Shown: positions 1 through 12,720 of the stretch, in pieces
How positions within the stretch are numbered: the first letter of the stretch is position 1
Layout: each line of letters opens with the position of its first letter
Assembly (NCBI RefSeq): GCF_000382485.1
Contig: NZ_AORY01000005.1
Span: forward strand, 1-64,000
Length of the DNA: 64,000 bases
DNA from: Sphingomonas sp. Mn802worker
GTDB taxonomy: Bacteria > Pseudomonadota > Alphaproteobacteria > Sphingomonadales > Sphingomonadaceae
Direction: 5' to 3'
The notes under the pieces: model-generated
What the model saw: the letters and a program-made list of their open reading frames with translations, nothing else
What the model was told of the DNA's origin: nothing
The model's database searches: none
Position numbers and translations under genes: made by a program

Positions 1-69
1 TTCTTCTGAAAAACGCGTCAGCGTGCCTGCCACCCCCGTCTAAGGAGGCATTTGCCAGCTGGGTGCGTC

Positions 70-1605
70 TCAGTTGATGCCGCCGCCCAACGAACGATAA
101 AGCTCGACCAGATTGCTCGCACTCGTCAGCCGTGTGGTGACCAGCTGCTGCTGCGCCGCATAGGCGGTACGCTGCGCGTCGAGCGACACGAGGAACGAGT
201 CGACGCCGGCACGGTACCGCGCCTCGGACAGACGGGCGGCAACCTGCGCCGCATTGGCGCGGGCCGACTGGGCCGATACCTGCTCCCCGATGGTGCCGCG
301 CTGCGCCAGTGCATCGGCGACCTCCCGGAACGCGGACTGGATCGCGCGCTCGTAGGTCGACACCGCGACCTGCTGCGATGCGCGCGCATAGTCGAGACTG
401 CCCTTCCTCGCCCCGCCATCGAACAGCGGCAGGCCAACCGACGGTGTGCCGGTGTAGGTGAAGCTGCCACCACCGAACAGACCCGAGAGCGCGGTAGAGA
501 TCGTCCCGATGGTCGCGGTGAGCGAAATCCGCGGGAAGAACGCTGCACGCGCAGCGCCGATGTTGGCATTCTGGGCGATCAGCTGATGCTCGGCCTGGAG
601 AACGTCGGGACGCCGCAACAGCACCGCGGACGAGACATCGCCGGGAAGCGCGTCGCGCGTATAGGCGGTCTTGCCCAAGCCGGCGGGCAGTTGCTCGCTC
701 GGCACAGTCGTTCCGACCAGCAGGTTGAGCGCGTTCTGATCCTGCGTCACCCGCGTCATCAGCGTGGCGATGTCGTTTCGCGCGGACTGATAGTTCGTCT
801 CGGCTTGGCGCGCCTCCAGTTCGGAGGCGACGCCGATGCGGAACTGCGCCTGTGTAAGCCGCAGCGTCTCGCCGAAGGTTTGGAGCGTACGGCGTGACAG
901 CTGCAGCTGCTCCTGGTCGGACGCGAGCGTCAGCCACGCGGTCGCGATCTCGGCGATCAGGCTGATCCGCGCCGAGCGTTGCGCTTCCTCGGAGGCGAAA
1001 TATTGCTCGAGCGCAGCGCGGCTGAGGTTGCGGACGCGCCCGAACAGGTCGAGCTCGAAGGCCGAGAAGCCGGCGTTGACCGAATAGAATTCGACGTTCG
1101 ATGATGACGAGCCAACGCCCGCACCCCCGATGCCGGCACCACCACCGCCCAGGCCGCCGCCGGTACCGGTACCCGTGCCCGTGCCCGTTCCGCCACTCGT
1201 CGCACCGCCACTGCCCGCGCCGGCGTTGGCGCCCGTCGCGCCGAAGATGTTGTTGGTGTACGTCGCCGAGCCCGATAGCGTCGTAGTCGGCACCAGATCC
1301 GAGCGCTGGATACGATATTGCGCACGCGCCTGCAGCACGTTGCCGGCCGCGATGCGCAGGTCACGATTGTTGGCGAGCCCGGTGTCGATCACCTGGCGCA
1401 GGCGCGGATCGAGGAAGAAGTCGCGCCAGCCGATCGCGGACACGTCGACCGCATCACTCGCCGCGCGCGGATAGACGCCCCCTTGCGGGAAGGCGGCAGG
1501 CACCGCGCCGGTCGGGCGTTCGTACTTGGGCGCAAGATTGCACCCGGCGAGCGCGGTCGACAAAGCGAGCGCGGCGACAAGGCTGGAGCGGGTCACGGTA
1601 ATCAA
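70..1605 (-). CDS. RND efflux outer-membrane channel lipoprotein (OprM/NodT family)
   Basis: Outer-membrane factor that would form the exit duct of the tripartite drug pump encoded just upstream. The 511-residue product has a lipoprotein signal with lipobox LAGC (Cys22), followed by the two OEP repeats typical of OprM (for example [16 protein letters not shown] in the second half). The TTG start overlaps the stop of the pump gene (TTGA), which implies translational coupling; a GTG three codons later, better spaced from the GGGAG upstream, is an alternative. Unusual is a low-complexity Gly/Thr/Ser stretch at about residues 122-168, which includes a run of Gly-Thr dipeptides and is longer than expected in the family. 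It is the last gene of the adaptor-pump-channel operon. Confidence 0.93.
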   Translation of the reverse strand: MITVTRSSLVAALALSTALAGCNLAPKYERPTGAVPAAFPQGGVYPRAASDAVDVSAIGWRDFFLDPRLRQVIDTGLANNRDLRIAAGNVLQARAQYRIQRSDLVPTTTLSGSATYTNNIFGATGANAGAGSGGATSGGTGTGTGTGTGGGLGGGGAGIGGAGVGSSSSNVEFYSVNAGFSAFELDLFGRVRNLSRAALEQYFASEEAQRSARISLIAEIATAWLTLASDQEQLQLSRRTLQTFGETLRLTQAQFRIGVASELEARQAETNYQSARNDIATLMTRVTQDQNALNLLVGTTVPSEQLPAGLGKTAYTRDALPGDVSSAVLLRRPDVLQAEHQLIAQNANIGAARAAFFPRISLTATIGTISTALSGLFGGGSFTYTGTPSVGLPLFDGGARKGSLDYARASQQVAVSTYERAIQSAFREVADALAQRGTIGEQVSAQSARANAAQVAARLSEARYRAGVDSFLVSLDAQRTAYAAQQQLVTTRLTSASNLVELYRSLGGGIN

Positions 1606-4600
1606 GCTCCCTCGACCGCGGGGCGGCCCTGGTTCGTGTCATGGTCGCGGCGGCGGTTGTCACCATCGCCATGGTCGGGATCGTCGTTAGCGGCGGGCTC
1701 CGCATGGCCGCCCTGGCCGAACAGGCGCAGCACGACCACGAAGAACATCGGCACAAGGAAGATCGCGAACACCGTTGCGGTCAACATGCCGCCGACCACC
1801 GCGCGGCCGATCGCGTTCTGCCCGCCTGCCCCCGCACCGGTCGAAATCGCGAGCGGCAGCACGCCGAAGATGAACGCAAGACTGGTCATCAAGATGGGAC
1901 GGAGCCGGATCTTGGCGGCCTCGATCCCGGCGTCGAATGCCGACAAGCCATCGCGCATCTTCTCCTCGGCGAATTCAACGATCAGGATCGCGTTCTTGGC
2001 CGACACGCCGATCGTGGTGATGAGCCCGACCTGCAGATAGATATCGTTGTTGAGCCCGGTCAGCCACGCAGCCAGCAAGGCGCCGATCACCCCGAGCGGT
2101 ACAACCAGCATGACCGAGATCGGCACCGACCAGCTCTCGTACAGCGCCGCAAGGCACAGGAACACGATCAGCAGCGACAGCGCGTACAGGGCCGGCGCCT
2201 GACCGCCCGACAACTGCTCCTCGTAGCTCAGCCCGGTCGGCTCGAGCCTGGTTCCCGGCGGCAGCTTCGCATGAATGTCGTTCATCGCCTTGAGCGCGGT
2301 GCCCGAGGAGACGCCCGGCGCCGGTTGCCCCAATATCTCCATCGACGGTTGCCCGTTGTAGCGCGTCAGCTGGGTCGCGCCCTGCTGCCACGACGTGGTT
2401 GAGAAGGCCGTGAACGGCGCCATCGCATTGTTCGTGCCGCGTACGTACAGGCTCGCCACATCCTCCGGCCGCAACCGGTACGGTGCGTCGACCTGAACAT
2501 AGACGCGCTTCACGCGGCCTCGATCGATGAAGTCGTTGACGTATGATCCACCCCAGGCGGTCGCGATCGTGCTGTTGACCGACGACAGGTCGAGCCCGAG
2601 CGCGCGTGCCTTGTCCTGATCGACGTTGATCTTGAGTTGCGGCGCATCGTCGAGCGCATTGGGGCGCACGCCGACCAGCGACTTGTTCTGCGACGCCATG
2701 CCCAACATCTGGTTACGTGCAGCAAGCAGCTTCTCGTGTCCAATCCCGGCCTCGTCGACCAATTGCAGGTCGAAGCCGGAAGCGTTGCCGAGTTCCTGCA
2801 CCGCAGGCGGAATGACCGCGAAGATCATGCCGTCGGCGTAGCGACCGAGCACCGCCATCGCGCGACCGACGACCGCCTGCGCACGGTTCTCCGCACCGGG
2901 GCGATCCTTCCATTCCTTCATCGGGATGAAGGCGATGCCGCTGTTCTGTCCGGTACCCGCGAAGCTGAAGCCGTTGATCGTGTAGACGCCGCGGATCGAA
3001 GCGCTTTCCTTGCTGAGGAAGTGATCGCGTACGAGGTCGAGGCCCTTTTGCGTCCGCTCGGTCGTAGCACCCGGCGGACCTTGCACCAGCGCGATCATCA
3101 CGCCCTGATCCTCTTCGGGCAGGAAGCCCGACGGAAGCCGCGCGAACAGCAGCACCATGCCGCCGACGATCAGCGCGTACACGATCAGCGAACGCCCCCA
3201 GCGCCGCGCCGTCGAGCGCGTGCCCTTGACGTAGCGGTCGCGTCCGCGATCGAAGCGATCGTTGAACCAGCGGAAGAAGCGCGCGAGCGGCCCCTTGCCT
3301 TCCTTCTTATCGGGATCGTGCGGCTTCAGGATCGTCGCGCACAAGGCCGGCGTCAGGATCAGCGCGGTCGCGACCGACAGCACCATCGCCGACACGATCG
3401 TGATCGAGAACTGGCGGTAGATGACGCCTGTCGAGCCGCTGAAGAACGCCATCGGCAGGAACACCGCCGACAGCACCAGGCCGATGCCGATCAACGCGCC
3501 CGAAATCTCGTCCATCGACTTGCGCGCGGCATCCTTCGGCGAGAGATGCTCCTCGACGATCAGTCGTTCGACGTTCTCGACCACGACGATCGCGTCGTCG
3601 ACCAGCAGGCCGATCGCCAGCACCATGCCAAACAAGGTCAGCGTGTTGATCGAATAACCCGCGACCGCCAGCACCGCGAACGTACCCGTCAATACCACAG
3701 GCACCGCGATCGTCGGGATGATCGTCGCACGCCAGTTCTGCAGGAACAGGAACATGACGAGGAAGACGAGCACGACCGCCTCGACGAGGGTATGGATCAC
3801 TTGCTCGATCGACAGACGCACGAACGGCGATGTGTCGTACGGGAAGATGACTTTGACGTCGGGCGGCAGCTGCTTGCCGATCTCGGTCATCCGCGCCTTG
3901 ACCGCGTCGACGGTGTCGAGCGCGTTCGCGCCCGGCGCGAGCTTCACGCCGATGCCCGAGGCGGGCTTGCCGTTCCACTGCGCCGAGAAGCCGTAATTCT
4001 CCGCGCCGATCTCCACCCGGGCGACATCGCGCAGGCGCACGACCGACCCGTCGGTGTTGCTCTTCAACCGGATCTGGCCGAACTGCTCCGGCGAGGTCAG
4101 ACGCGACGACACCGACACGGTGGCATTCAGCATCTGCTCCTTGGGAGCCGGCTGCGCGCCCAATTGCCCGGCCGATACCTGCGCGTTCTGCGCGGTGACG
4201 GCGTTGGTCACGTCCGCCATCGTCAGCGCGTAATTGTTGAGCTTCAGCGGATCGACCCAGATGCGCATCGCATATTGCGAGCCGAAGATCTGCGTGTCGC
4301 CCACCCCGCTGACGCGCGACAGCGGGTCCTGCATCTTGGACGCGACATAGTCCGCCAGATCGACCGCGTCGTGCTGACCGTTTTCCGAGTACAGGCCGAC
4401 GAACAGCAGGAAGTTCTGCGTCGCCTTGGCGACGATGATGCCCTGCCGCTGAACCTCTTGCGGCAGGAGCGGGGTCGCTGCCTGCAGCTTGTTCTGCACC
4501 TGCACCTGCGCGGTGTCGGGATCGGTGCCCTGCTCGAAGGTGAGCGTGATGGTGACGGTGCCCGCCGACGACGACGAGGACGAGAAGTAGCGAAGGTGGT

Positions 4601-4817
4601 CGATCCCCTTCATCTGCTGCTCGATGATCTGCGTCGTCGTGTTTTCCAGCGTCGCCGCGTCGGCGCCCGGATAGGTCGCGGTGATCGACACCGCAGGCGG
4701 CGCGATCGCGGGGAACTGCGCGATCGGCAGGCTGCGGATCGCGAGCACGCCCGCAAGCATCACGACGATGGCCAGCACCCACGCGAAGATGGGGCGATCG
4801 ATGAAGTAGCGTGACAT
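1602..4817 (-). CDS. RND multidrug efflux pump, inner-membrane subunit (AcrB/MexB, HAE1 family)
   Basis: Proton-driven inner-membrane exporter of 1071 residues, the normal AcrB length. The N-terminus ([14 protein letters not shown]) is the usual first transmembrane helix of HAE1 pumps. The motif [15 protein letters not shown] is in the first porter loop, and the proton-relay Asp pair lies in [15 protein letters not shown] near residue 407. A second half repeats the fold with a large periplasmic loop and ends in a charged, Asp/His-rich tail. The gene follows the adaptor gene with a 6-base gap and overlaps the channel gene, so all three are probably one transcript. Substrates cannot be predicted from the sequence. 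Confidence 0.97.
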   Translation of the reverse strand: MSRYFIDRPIFAWVLAIVVMLAGVLAIRSLPIAQFPAIAPPAVSITATYPGADAATLENTTTQIIEQQMKGIDHLRYFSSSSSSAGTVTITLTFEQGTDPDTAQVQVQNKLQAATPLLPQEVQRQGIIVAKATQNFLLFVGLYSENGQHDAVDLADYVASKMQDPLSRVSGVGDTQIFGSQYAMRIWVDPLKLNNYALTMADVTNAVTAQNAQVSAGQLGAQPAPKEQMLNATVSVSSRLTSPEQFGQIRLKSNTDGSVVRLRDVARVEIGAENYGFSAQWNGKPASGIGVKLAPGANALDTVDAVKARMTEIGKQLPPDVKVIFPYDTSPFVRLSIEQVIHTLVEAVVLVFLVMFLFLQNWRATIIPTIAVPVVLTGTFAVLAVAGYSINTLTLFGMVLAIGLLVDDAIVVVENVERLIVEEHLSPKDAARKSMDEISGALIGIGLVLSAVFLPMAFFSGSTGVIYRQFSITIVSAMVLSVATALILTPALCATILKPHDPDKKEGKGPLARFFRWFNDRFDRGRDRYVKGTRSTARRWGRSLIVYALIVGGMVLLFARLPSGFLPEEDQGVMIALVQGPPGATTERTQKGLDLVRDHFLSKESASIRGVYTINGFSFAGTGQNSGIAFIPMKEWKDRPGAENRAQAVVGRAMAVLGRYADGMIFAVIPPAVQELGNASGFDLQLVDEAGIGHEKLLAARNQMLGMASQNKSLVGVRPNALDDAPQLKINVDQDKARALGLDLSSVNSTIATAWGGSYVNDFIDRGRVKRVYVQVDAPYRLRPEDVASLYVRGTNNAMAPFTAFSTTSWQQGATQLTRYNGQPSMEILGQPAPGVSSGTALKAMNDIHAKLPPGTRLEPTGLSYEEQLSGGQAPALYALSLLIVFLCLAALYESWSVPISVMLVVPLGVIGALLAAWLTGLNNDIYLQVGLITTIGVSAKNAILIVEFAEEKMRDGLSAFDAGIEAAKIRLRPILMTSLAFIFGVLPLAISTGAGAGGQNAIGRAVVGGMLTATVFAIFLVPMFFVVVLRLFGQGGHAEPAANDDPDHGDGDNRRRDHDTNQGRPAVEGA

Positions 4818-4823
4818 GAGCGG

Positions 4824-6020
4824 TTACTTCGCTTCCTGCTGCGGCTGGCCGGCACCTGCCGCGCCGCCCGGCTGCCCGCCCGGCTTCGCATTCGGGTTCC
4901 ACGCGACGGCCTTCACCGGCATGCCGGGACGCAGCATCATGCCGCCCTCGACGATCACCTTCTCACCGGCCTTTAGGCCAGCGGTGACAAGCCAGTTGTC
5001 GCCGATCGTACGCGGTGCAGTCAGCTTGCGCATCTCGACCTTGTTGCCCGCGCCCACGACCATGACGGTCGGCTCGCCCTTTTCGTCACGCTGCACCGCG
5101 CGTTGCGGGACCAGCAGCGCGCTGCCCTGCGTGCCCTCGATTAGTTCGGCGCGAACGTACATGCCGGGCAGCAGCACGCTGCGCGGATTGGGGAAGCGCG
5201 CGCGGATCGTCTGCGTGCCGGTCGACGGATCGACGCTGACGTCGGTGAACTGGAGCGTTCCCTCGATCGGGTACACCGATCCGTCCTCGAGCCGCAGCTG
5301 CACGCGTGCCGCCTGCCCACCGCGCGACAGGTCGCCGTTCGCGATCTTCTGCCTCAGCGCGAGCAAATCGGCGCTCGATTGCGGCACGTCGACGTAGATC
5401 GGGTCGAGCCGCTGGATCGTGGTGAGCGGATCGGCCTGGCCCGAGGTGACCAGCGCGCCGGTGGTCGCCACCGAACGCCCGATCCGACCCGAGATCGGCG
5501 CGCGGATGGTGGTGCGCGCGAGATCGATCTGCGCCGAACGCACCGCCGCTTCCTGTGCCGCGACATCGGCACGCGCCTGCGCCGCCGACGTGATCGCGTT
5601 CTCGTAGTCCTGCTTCGCGATGGCGTTGATCTTGACCAGCTCACCATAGCGGCGCTGGAGCGCCGCGCTCGACGCGATCGCGGATCGCGCGCGGGCCAAC
5701 GCGGCGCGCGCGCTGGCCACCTGCGTCACATACGGCTGCGGATCGATGCGATAAAGCGGCTGGCCCTTGGTCACCTGATCGCCCTCGGTGAACAGTCGCG
5801 CCAGGATCAGGCCGTTGACCTGCGGGCGCACCTCGGACGTCTCATACGCAACCGTGCGGCCCGGCAGCGTGGTGGTAAGCGTCACCGACTCGCTCTTCAC
5901 CGCGACCACCCCAACTTGCGGCGGTCCGGCAGGCTGCTGCTGCGCCTGCTCCTTGCCACCCCCACATGCGGCGAGCGGCATCGCCAGCATCGCGGCGACC
6001 GCAAAACGATTGATAAGCAT
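4824..6020 (-). CDS. RND efflux periplasmic adaptor (AcrA/MexA family)
   Basis: Membrane-fusion protein linking the pump and channel. The start chosen is the ATG at 6020, which gives a lipoprotein signal (INRFAVAAMLAMPLAAC, lipid Cys19); an upstream in-frame start would lie in the regulatory region. The 398-residue protein has the barrel-sandwich halves (PLYRIDPQPYVTQV and TIRAPISGRIGRS), an alpha-helical hairpin between them and the beta-barrel and membrane-proximal domains (LLPGMYVRAELIEG). The C-terminal tail is rich in Gly, Ala and Gln. First gene of the operon; it starts 21 bases from a dyad thought to be the TetR operator. Confidence 0.95.
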   Translation of the reverse strand: MLINRFAVAAMLAMPLAACGGGKEQAQQQPAGPPQVGVVAVKSESVTLTTTLPGRTVAYETSEVRPQVNGLILARLFTEGDQVTKGQPLYRIDPQPYVTQVASARAALARARSAIASSAALQRRYGELVKINAIAKQDYENAITSAAQARADVAAQEAAVRSAQIDLARTTIRAPISGRIGRSVATTGALVTSGQADPLTTIQRLDPIYVDVPQSSADLLALRQKIANGDLSRGGQAARVQLRLEDGSVYPIEGTLQFTDVSVDPSTGTQTIRARFPNPRSVLLPGMYVRAELIEGTQGSALLVPQRAVQRDEKGEPTVMVVGAGNKVEMRKLTAPRTIGDNWLVTAGLKAGEKVIVEGGMMLRPGMPVKAVAWNPNAKPGGQPGGAAGAGQPQQEAK

Positions 6021-6040
6021 GGACTTCCCGGAAAAAATGT

Positions 6041-6060
6041 GTGAATGAACGATCACTCAC
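6041..6060. promoter_or_regulatory. Probable TetR operator between divergent efflux operon and tetR
   Basis: GTGAATGAACGATCACTCAC is an inverted repeat with 8-base arms (one mismatch) around ACGA. It lies between the adaptor start (6020, minus strand) and the regulator start (about 6107, plus strand), where AcrR/TtgR-type repressors normally bind. The dyad is seen directly; its role is inferred from position. Confidence 0.7.
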
Positions 6061-6106
6061 GAATGCTGCTACTGCGAACGAGCGCCAGCGTCAATATGGG
6101 AAGGAG

Positions 6107-6757
6107 ATGATGAGCAGGACCGAAGCGGCGGAAACGCCGTTACCGCGCAACGAAAAGGCAAATGCACGCCGGTCGCAGGTGATCCAGGCCGCGCGCACAT
6201 TGTTTGCCGAGGCGGGATTTCACAACACCGGCATGGCGCAGATCTCGAAGGCGTCGGGCGTGCTCGTGGGGCAGATCTATCGCGATTTTGCCAACAAGGA
6301 GGCGATCGTCGCAGCAATGGTCGAGCAGGACCTAGACGAGTTCCTGTACGATGGCGTGCTGTGCAATGCCTGTTCGACCGGCGATCACGCCGCGGTGCGC
6401 GTGTGGATCGCCGATTTTGTCGCCTGCGAGGAGGTGGATGACGCGCGCATCTTCGCCGAGATCACCGCGGAGGCCGCGCGCAACGAACGGATTGCGGCGA
6501 TCTTCCACATGATCGACCAGCGGCTTCGTCAGCAACTGATCCTCGCACTCCGCATCATCGCCGCCGCCGACGTCGACGAAGACCGGCTGGTCACCGTCGC
6601 CAACCTGATCCTGACGGTGTCATGGGGGGTGATGCAACGCCGCGTGCTGTGGCCGGGACAGGTCGACCGAGCGGTGTTCGCGCCATTGCTCGCCTGCATC
6701 GACGCTCAGGTCGATGCCTTGTGCGGCGATCCGGTCGAGCAGGCCGCGTGCGCGTGA
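6107..6757 (+). CDS. TetR/AcrR-family transcriptional regulator
   Basis: Predicted repressor of the divergent RND operon and of itself. The 216-residue product has an N-terminal TetR helix-turn-helix at about residues 16-62 (QVIQAARTLFAEAGFHNTG, then QIYRDFANKEAIVAAM) and a helical ligand-binding C-terminal domain. The start is ATG at 6107 or the adjacent ATG at 6110, both just after AAGGAG; an upstream GTG at 6041 is rejected because it sits inside the operator dyad. The end overlaps the next gene (GTGA). The ligand is unknown. Confidence 0.93.
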   Translation: MMSRTEAAETPLPRNEKANARRSQVIQAARTLFAEAGFHNTGMAQISKASGVLVGQIYRDFANKEAIVAAMVEQDLDEFLYDGVLCNACSTGDHAAVRVWIADFVACEEVDDARIFAEITAEAARNERIAAIFHMIDQRLRQQLILALRIIAAADVDEDRLVTVANLILTVSWGVMQRRVLWPGQVDRAVFAPLLACIDAQVDALCGDPVEQAACA

Positions 6758-7575
6758 AGCCGCCAATCGGGTGCGACACGCGGCTGTGCATGTCGCTCGC
6801 CGCGCGCCCGAGCAATTTCGGCTCGCGCTTCCATAATCGCCTCTACGAGCGGCTTGGGCTCGACTACGTCTACAAGGCGTTCACGACCACCGACTTGGCC
6901 GGCGCGGTCACGGGTATCCGTGCATTGGGCGTGCGCGGTTGTGCAGTGTCGATGCCGTTCAAGGAAGCGGTGATCCCGCTGCTCGATGGCCTCGCAGGCT
7001 CCGCTGCGGCGATCGACAGTGTCAACACGATCGTCAACGACGACGGGCGGCTGACCGGCTACAACACCGATTACAGCGCGGTGCGCGACCTGCTCGATCG
7101 CGCCGGCGTCGATGCCGATATGCCGTTCAGCCTGCGCGGTTCGGGCGGCATGGCGAAGGCGGTTGTGGCGGCGCTGCGCGATCGCGGGCACCGGCGTGGC
7201 ACGATCGTCGCGCGTAATGAGGAGAAGGGACGCGCGCTTGCAGATGCTTACGGCTTCGACTGGCAGGCGGAGTCCGGCGATGGCGCGGCGGTGATCGTCA
7301 ACGCAACGCCGATCGGCATGAGCGGCGGCGATGACACCGCGCTCGCCTTTACACCTCAGGTGGTCACGCGCTGCTCGGTCGCGGTCGAGGTGGTGGCACT
7401 GCCGGCGGAAACGCCGTTCCTGCGGGCGGCGCGGGCGGCGGGGAAGGTAACGATCGCGGGCGCCGATATTGCGGTGTTACAGGCGCTGGAGCAGTTCGTG
7501 CTATACACCGGCGTCCGCCCCGACGACGACGATGTCGCGCACGCCGCGGCGTTTGCGCGCGGTGAGATCGATTAG
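6754..7575 (+). CDS. Shikimate 5-dehydrogenase-like protein
   Basis: AroE-fold NAD(P)-dependent oxidoreductase of 273 residues. The substrate domain carries RPSNFGSRFHN, the Lys of VSMPFKEAVIPLLD and the Asp of GYNTDYSAVRD, matching the catalytic Lys/Asp pair of shikimate dehydrogenases; the nucleotide domain has GSGGMAKAVVAAL. The GTG start at 6754 overlaps the stop of tetR (GTGA), so the two genes are probably translated together. This makes it an unusual partner for an efflux repressor. It may be a paralogue with another substrate (quinate or shikimate analogue) rather than the biosynthetic AroE; substrate is not decidable here. The stop overlaps that of the convergent downstream gene. Confidence 0.87.
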   Translation: MKPPIGCDTRLCMSLAARPSNFGSRFHNRLYERLGLDYVYKAFTTTDLAGAVTGIRALGVRGCAVSMPFKEAVIPLLDGLAGSAAAIDSVNTIVNDDGRLTGYNTDYSAVRDLLDRAGVDADMPFSLRGSGGMAKAVVAALRDRGHRRGTIVARNEEKGRALADAYGFDWQAESGDGAAVIVNATPIGMSGGDDTALAFTPQVVTRCSVAVEVVALPAETPFLRAARAAGKVTIAGADIAVLQALEQFVLYTGVRPDDDDVAHAAAFARGEID

Positions 7576-8117
7576 CGTATACGTTCGCTCGCCAGGCGGC
7601 CGATCGCCTGCCAGCGTTCGTACTCTTCCCGCGCGTCGGCGAGCGCGCGATGCGCGGGCGGCTCGCCCTCCCCGCGCGGTTCGCTCTGTTCGAGCACCTC
7701 GGCCACGGCGGACGCCAACGCGTTGCCCGACAATGCCTGCGAGAGAATCGCATGCGCGCGGTCGCGGTGCGCGTCGTCGCTGTCGCGCAAGCGTAGGCTG
7801 TGACGCGGCAGCTTGGCGGCACGCAGCAGCACGCTCAGCCACTTGCCGTCCCATGACGGCGCGCTTGCCAGCAGATCGTGGCCGGAGAGTTCGGCGACCA
7901 TGCGGCGTGCAACCGCCGTGTGATCCTCGCCCTGCTGCTCCAACTCGGCGCGCGCGATGCCGTGGATCGCCTCCGCCGCGTCGTCCCAATCGTCCCACAA
8001 GGGCGCGGGACGGATCAGATGCGCTTCGCCGCGGCCATCCTCGAACACCCAGGCGACCTCGATCGGATAACTGCGTTTCGACAGGGACGAAGCTTCGAAG
8101 TCGAGAAAGACCAGCAT
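7572..8117 (-). CDS. 3'-5' exonuclease-like protein (DEDDh fold)
   Basis: A 181-residue protein starting MLVFLDFEASSL, where the Asp and Glu match exonuclease motif I. The region around SGHDLLASAPSWDGKW would be motif II, and HRALADAREEYERW fits the His-x4-Asp motif III of DEDDh nucleases. It is short and lacks other domains. The long in-frame extension upstream of 8117 overlaps other genes and is not real. It is convergent with the shikimate-dehydrogenase-like gene and divergent from the helix-hairpin-helix gene. Whether it acts on DNA or RNA is unknown. Confidence 0.8.
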   Translation of the reverse strand: MLVFLDFEASSLSKRSYPIEVAWVFEDGRGEAHLIRPAPLWDDWDDAAEAIHGIARAELEQQGEDHTAVARRMVAELSGHDLLASAPSWDGKWLSVLLRAAKLPRHSLRLRDSDDAHRDRAHAILSQALSGNALASAVAEVLEQSEPRGEGEPPAHRALADAREEYERWQAIGRLASERIR

Positions 8118-8183
8118 GATGCGCTTAACGCCGTGAGGGGCGGATCGGAGCCGCGCACCGGTGGTTCTGCGATCAAAGGAGCC

Positions 8184-8375
8184 ATGTGCATGATCGACCT
8201 GAACACTGCGACCGCCGCCGACCTCGACGGCGTCCCGCCGCTTGCCGGACATGGTGCGGAGATCGTCCGCTACCGCGAGGAACGCGGCGGCTTCACCGAG
8301 CTTCGGCAACTGAACGAGGTGCCCGGCCTGGCGCAGAAGGCCGATGGTGTGGAAGAGTATCTTTCCGTCGCGTGA
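8184..8375 (+). CDS. Small helix-hairpin-helix protein (ComEA-like domain)
   Basis: A 63-residue protein that is essentially one helix-hairpin-helix DNA-binding module: IDLNTATAADLDGVPPLAGHGAEIV, then FTELRQLNEVPGLAQK. The start ATG at 8184 follows AAAGGA; a second ATG two codons later is possible. There is no signal peptide or membrane segment, so unlike ComEA it is probably cytoplasmic. Function beyond nonspecific DNA binding is unknown. Confidence 0.8.
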   Translation: MCMIDLNTATAADLDGVPPLAGHGAEIVRYREERGGFTELRQLNEVPGLAQKADGVEEYLSVA

Positions 8376-8450
8376 CGCGGCTTTTGGCAGCAGGCCGGAT
8401 TGCGCCACGCGGCGCAGGCGGTAAGTTGCTGGCGAGAGAGGGATTACCAC

Positions 8451-9956
8451 TTGCCACAGCCAAACCGTTTGCCGATCCGCCTGCTCGTCGCTGTCCTGCT
8501 GCTCGCGTCCGTCACTCCCGCGCTTGCACAGGACAAGACCACCACCACGGTCGAAAAGAAAACCGACGACGGCACCAAGATGCCGCCGCTGCCCGCCGAC
8601 CGCTCGATCGCGCAGAGCGTGCGCGTCGGCGGACGCGTGCTGAACTACCGCGCGACGGTCGGCACACTGCCGGTCCGCGACGAAAGCGGCAAGGAGATCG
8701 GACAGGTCGTCTACACCGCCTACACGGTGCCGGGTCGCGATCCGGCGCGGCCCGTCACCTTCGCGTTCAACGGCGGGCCGGGCGCGGCATCGGTGTACCT
8801 CAACATGGGGGCGGTCGGTCCCAAGCGCGTGCAGTTCGGCGCGCAGGGTGACGCACCCTCGGACGCGCCGATCGCCAGCGACAATCCCAACACCTGGCTC
8901 GATTTCACCGACCTCGTCTTTATCGATCCCATCGGCACCGGGTTCAGCCGCAGCCTGGTGAGCGAGGACGAGACCAAGAAGGCGTTCTACGCCAACGATC
9001 CCGACATCAAATATCTGTCCAAGGTCGTCTACGACTGGCTGGTCAAGGAAGGTCGGCTGCGTTCCCCGAAGTACGTGATGGGCGAGAGTTACGGCGGGTA
9101 CCGCGCGCCGCGCATCGCCTACGAACTGCAGTCGCAGATCGGCGTCGGCATCAACGGCCTCATCATGGTATCGCCCTATCTCGACCCCGCCTCGGGCGAC
9201 GATGCGACCGCGCTGTCGCCGCTCCCGTGGATGATCGACCTGCCCTCGATGGCGGCGGCGAACCTCGAGCGGCAGGGCCGGCTCACCCCGGCAGCGATGG
9301 CGGAGGTAGAGGATTACACCCGCGGCGACTTCGCGCGCGACCTGCTGCGCGGGCGATCGGACCCGCAGGCGACGAGCCGCATCGTGAGCCGCGTCACGCA
9401 GCTGACCGGGCTCGACCCTGCCCTCGTCCAACGGCTGGGCGGGCGTGTCGACAGCCGCACCTACCTGCGCGAGGTGCACAGGAGCGAAGGCACGATCGGC
9501 AGCGTGTACGATTCGAACGTCACCGCGTTCGACCCCTTCCCCTGGTCGCCGAGCCAGCAGTCGAACGACCCGATCCTCGACGCTTTGATCGCGCCGACGA
9601 CCAGCGCGATGGTCGATTTCGTCACGCGCGAGGTCGGGTGGAAGACCGACGCGCGCTACAATGCCCTGTCCTACGCGGTGAATGCTGCATGGAACCGCGG
9701 CAAGCCCGCCGACACGCCCGTCACCGACCTGCGCAAAGCGATCGCCAACGATCCCAAGATGCGCGTGATGATCGTCCACGGCTGGGACGATCTATCATGC
9801 CCGTTCTTCGCCTCACGCCTGATTGTCGACCAGATGCCCGCCTTCGGCCAGGCCGAGCGCGTCGCGCTGAAGGTCTATCCGGGCGGGCACATGTTCTACA
9901 GCCGGAACGACAGCGGTGCCGCGTTCAAGAACGACGCGCGGGCGCTGTACCGCTGA
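8451..9956 (+). CDS. S10-family serine carboxypeptidase-like peptidase
   Basis: Secreted peptidase of about 501 residues. The TTG at 8451 is preferred as start because it directly precedes a signal peptide (RLPIRLLVAVLLLASVTPALAQ); an upstream ATG at 8400 would add an implausible Cys/Trp-containing lead. S10 landmarks are the oxyanion-side NGGPGAASVYLNMG, the nucleophile Ser in GESYGGYRAPR, the Asp in HGWDDLSCPF and the His in GGHMFYSR near the C-terminus. It probably acts in the periplasm on peptides. It ends in a terminator shared with the convergent glucosidase gene. Confidence 0.9.
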   Translation: MPQPNRLPIRLLVAVLLLASVTPALAQDKTTTTVEKKTDDGTKMPPLPADRSIAQSVRVGGRVLNYRATVGTLPVRDESGKEIGQVVYTAYTVPGRDPARPVTFAFNGGPGAASVYLNMGAVGPKRVQFGAQGDAPSDAPIASDNPNTWLDFTDLVFIDPIGTGFSRSLVSEDETKKAFYANDPDIKYLSKVVYDWLVKEGRLRSPKYVMGESYGGYRAPRIAYELQSQIGVGINGLIMVSPYLDPASGDDATALSPLPWMIDLPSMAAANLERQGRLTPAAMAEVEDYTRGDFARDLLRGRSDPQATSRIVSRVTQLTGLDPALVQRLGGRVDSRTYLREVHRSEGTIGSVYDSNVTAFDPFPWSPSQQSNDPILDALIAPTTSAMVDFVTREVGWKTDARYNALSYAVNAAWNRGKPADTPVTDLRKAIANDPKMRVMIVHGWDDLSCPFFASRLIVDQMPAFGQAERVALKVYPGGHMFYSRNDSGAAFKNDARALYR

Positions 9957-9993
9957 ATGAGCGGGGCGACGCCGTGCGCGTCGCCCCGCTCAT

Positions 9994-9994
<1 letters not shown>
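9956..9994. terminator. Bidirectional hairpin terminator between convergent genes
   Basis: A perfect 15-bp inverted repeat (arms 9957-9971 and 9979-9993, extended by one more pair) with a 7-base loop lies exactly between the stops of the peptidase (plus) and the GH3 gene (minus). The arms begin ATGAGCGGGG. Flanking T-runs are short. Confidence 0.75.
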
Positions 9995-12456
<2,462 letters not shown>

Positions 12457-12720
12457 GCTTCCTCCCCGTGCGCCCACGCGCGAACCCGTTTGATCGAGCC
12501 CTAATCGGCGCTCCGGGTGGTCACAAGCGGGTCAAGGTCGCACATTGACGGAGCAGACCAGTTTGACATCCAAGCGCGCCCACTGATGCGTAAGTGCGGT
12601 GCCGCTCAAAATCGCGTCAGCCATATAAACTTACATGGGTTAGGAAACGAAATCGCGTACGAAAGGTTCTTCGCCTCGGGGCAGCAGCGTTTCTGCACGG
12701 CCAGCCGGTCGTGGCGCTGC

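Noticed and set aside
2637..4814. A 725-codon open frame on the plus strand opposite the RND pump gene
   Set aside because: It is Arg/His/Asp-rich, has no domain, and mirrors the codon structure of the high-GC pump gene; a typical antisense artefact.
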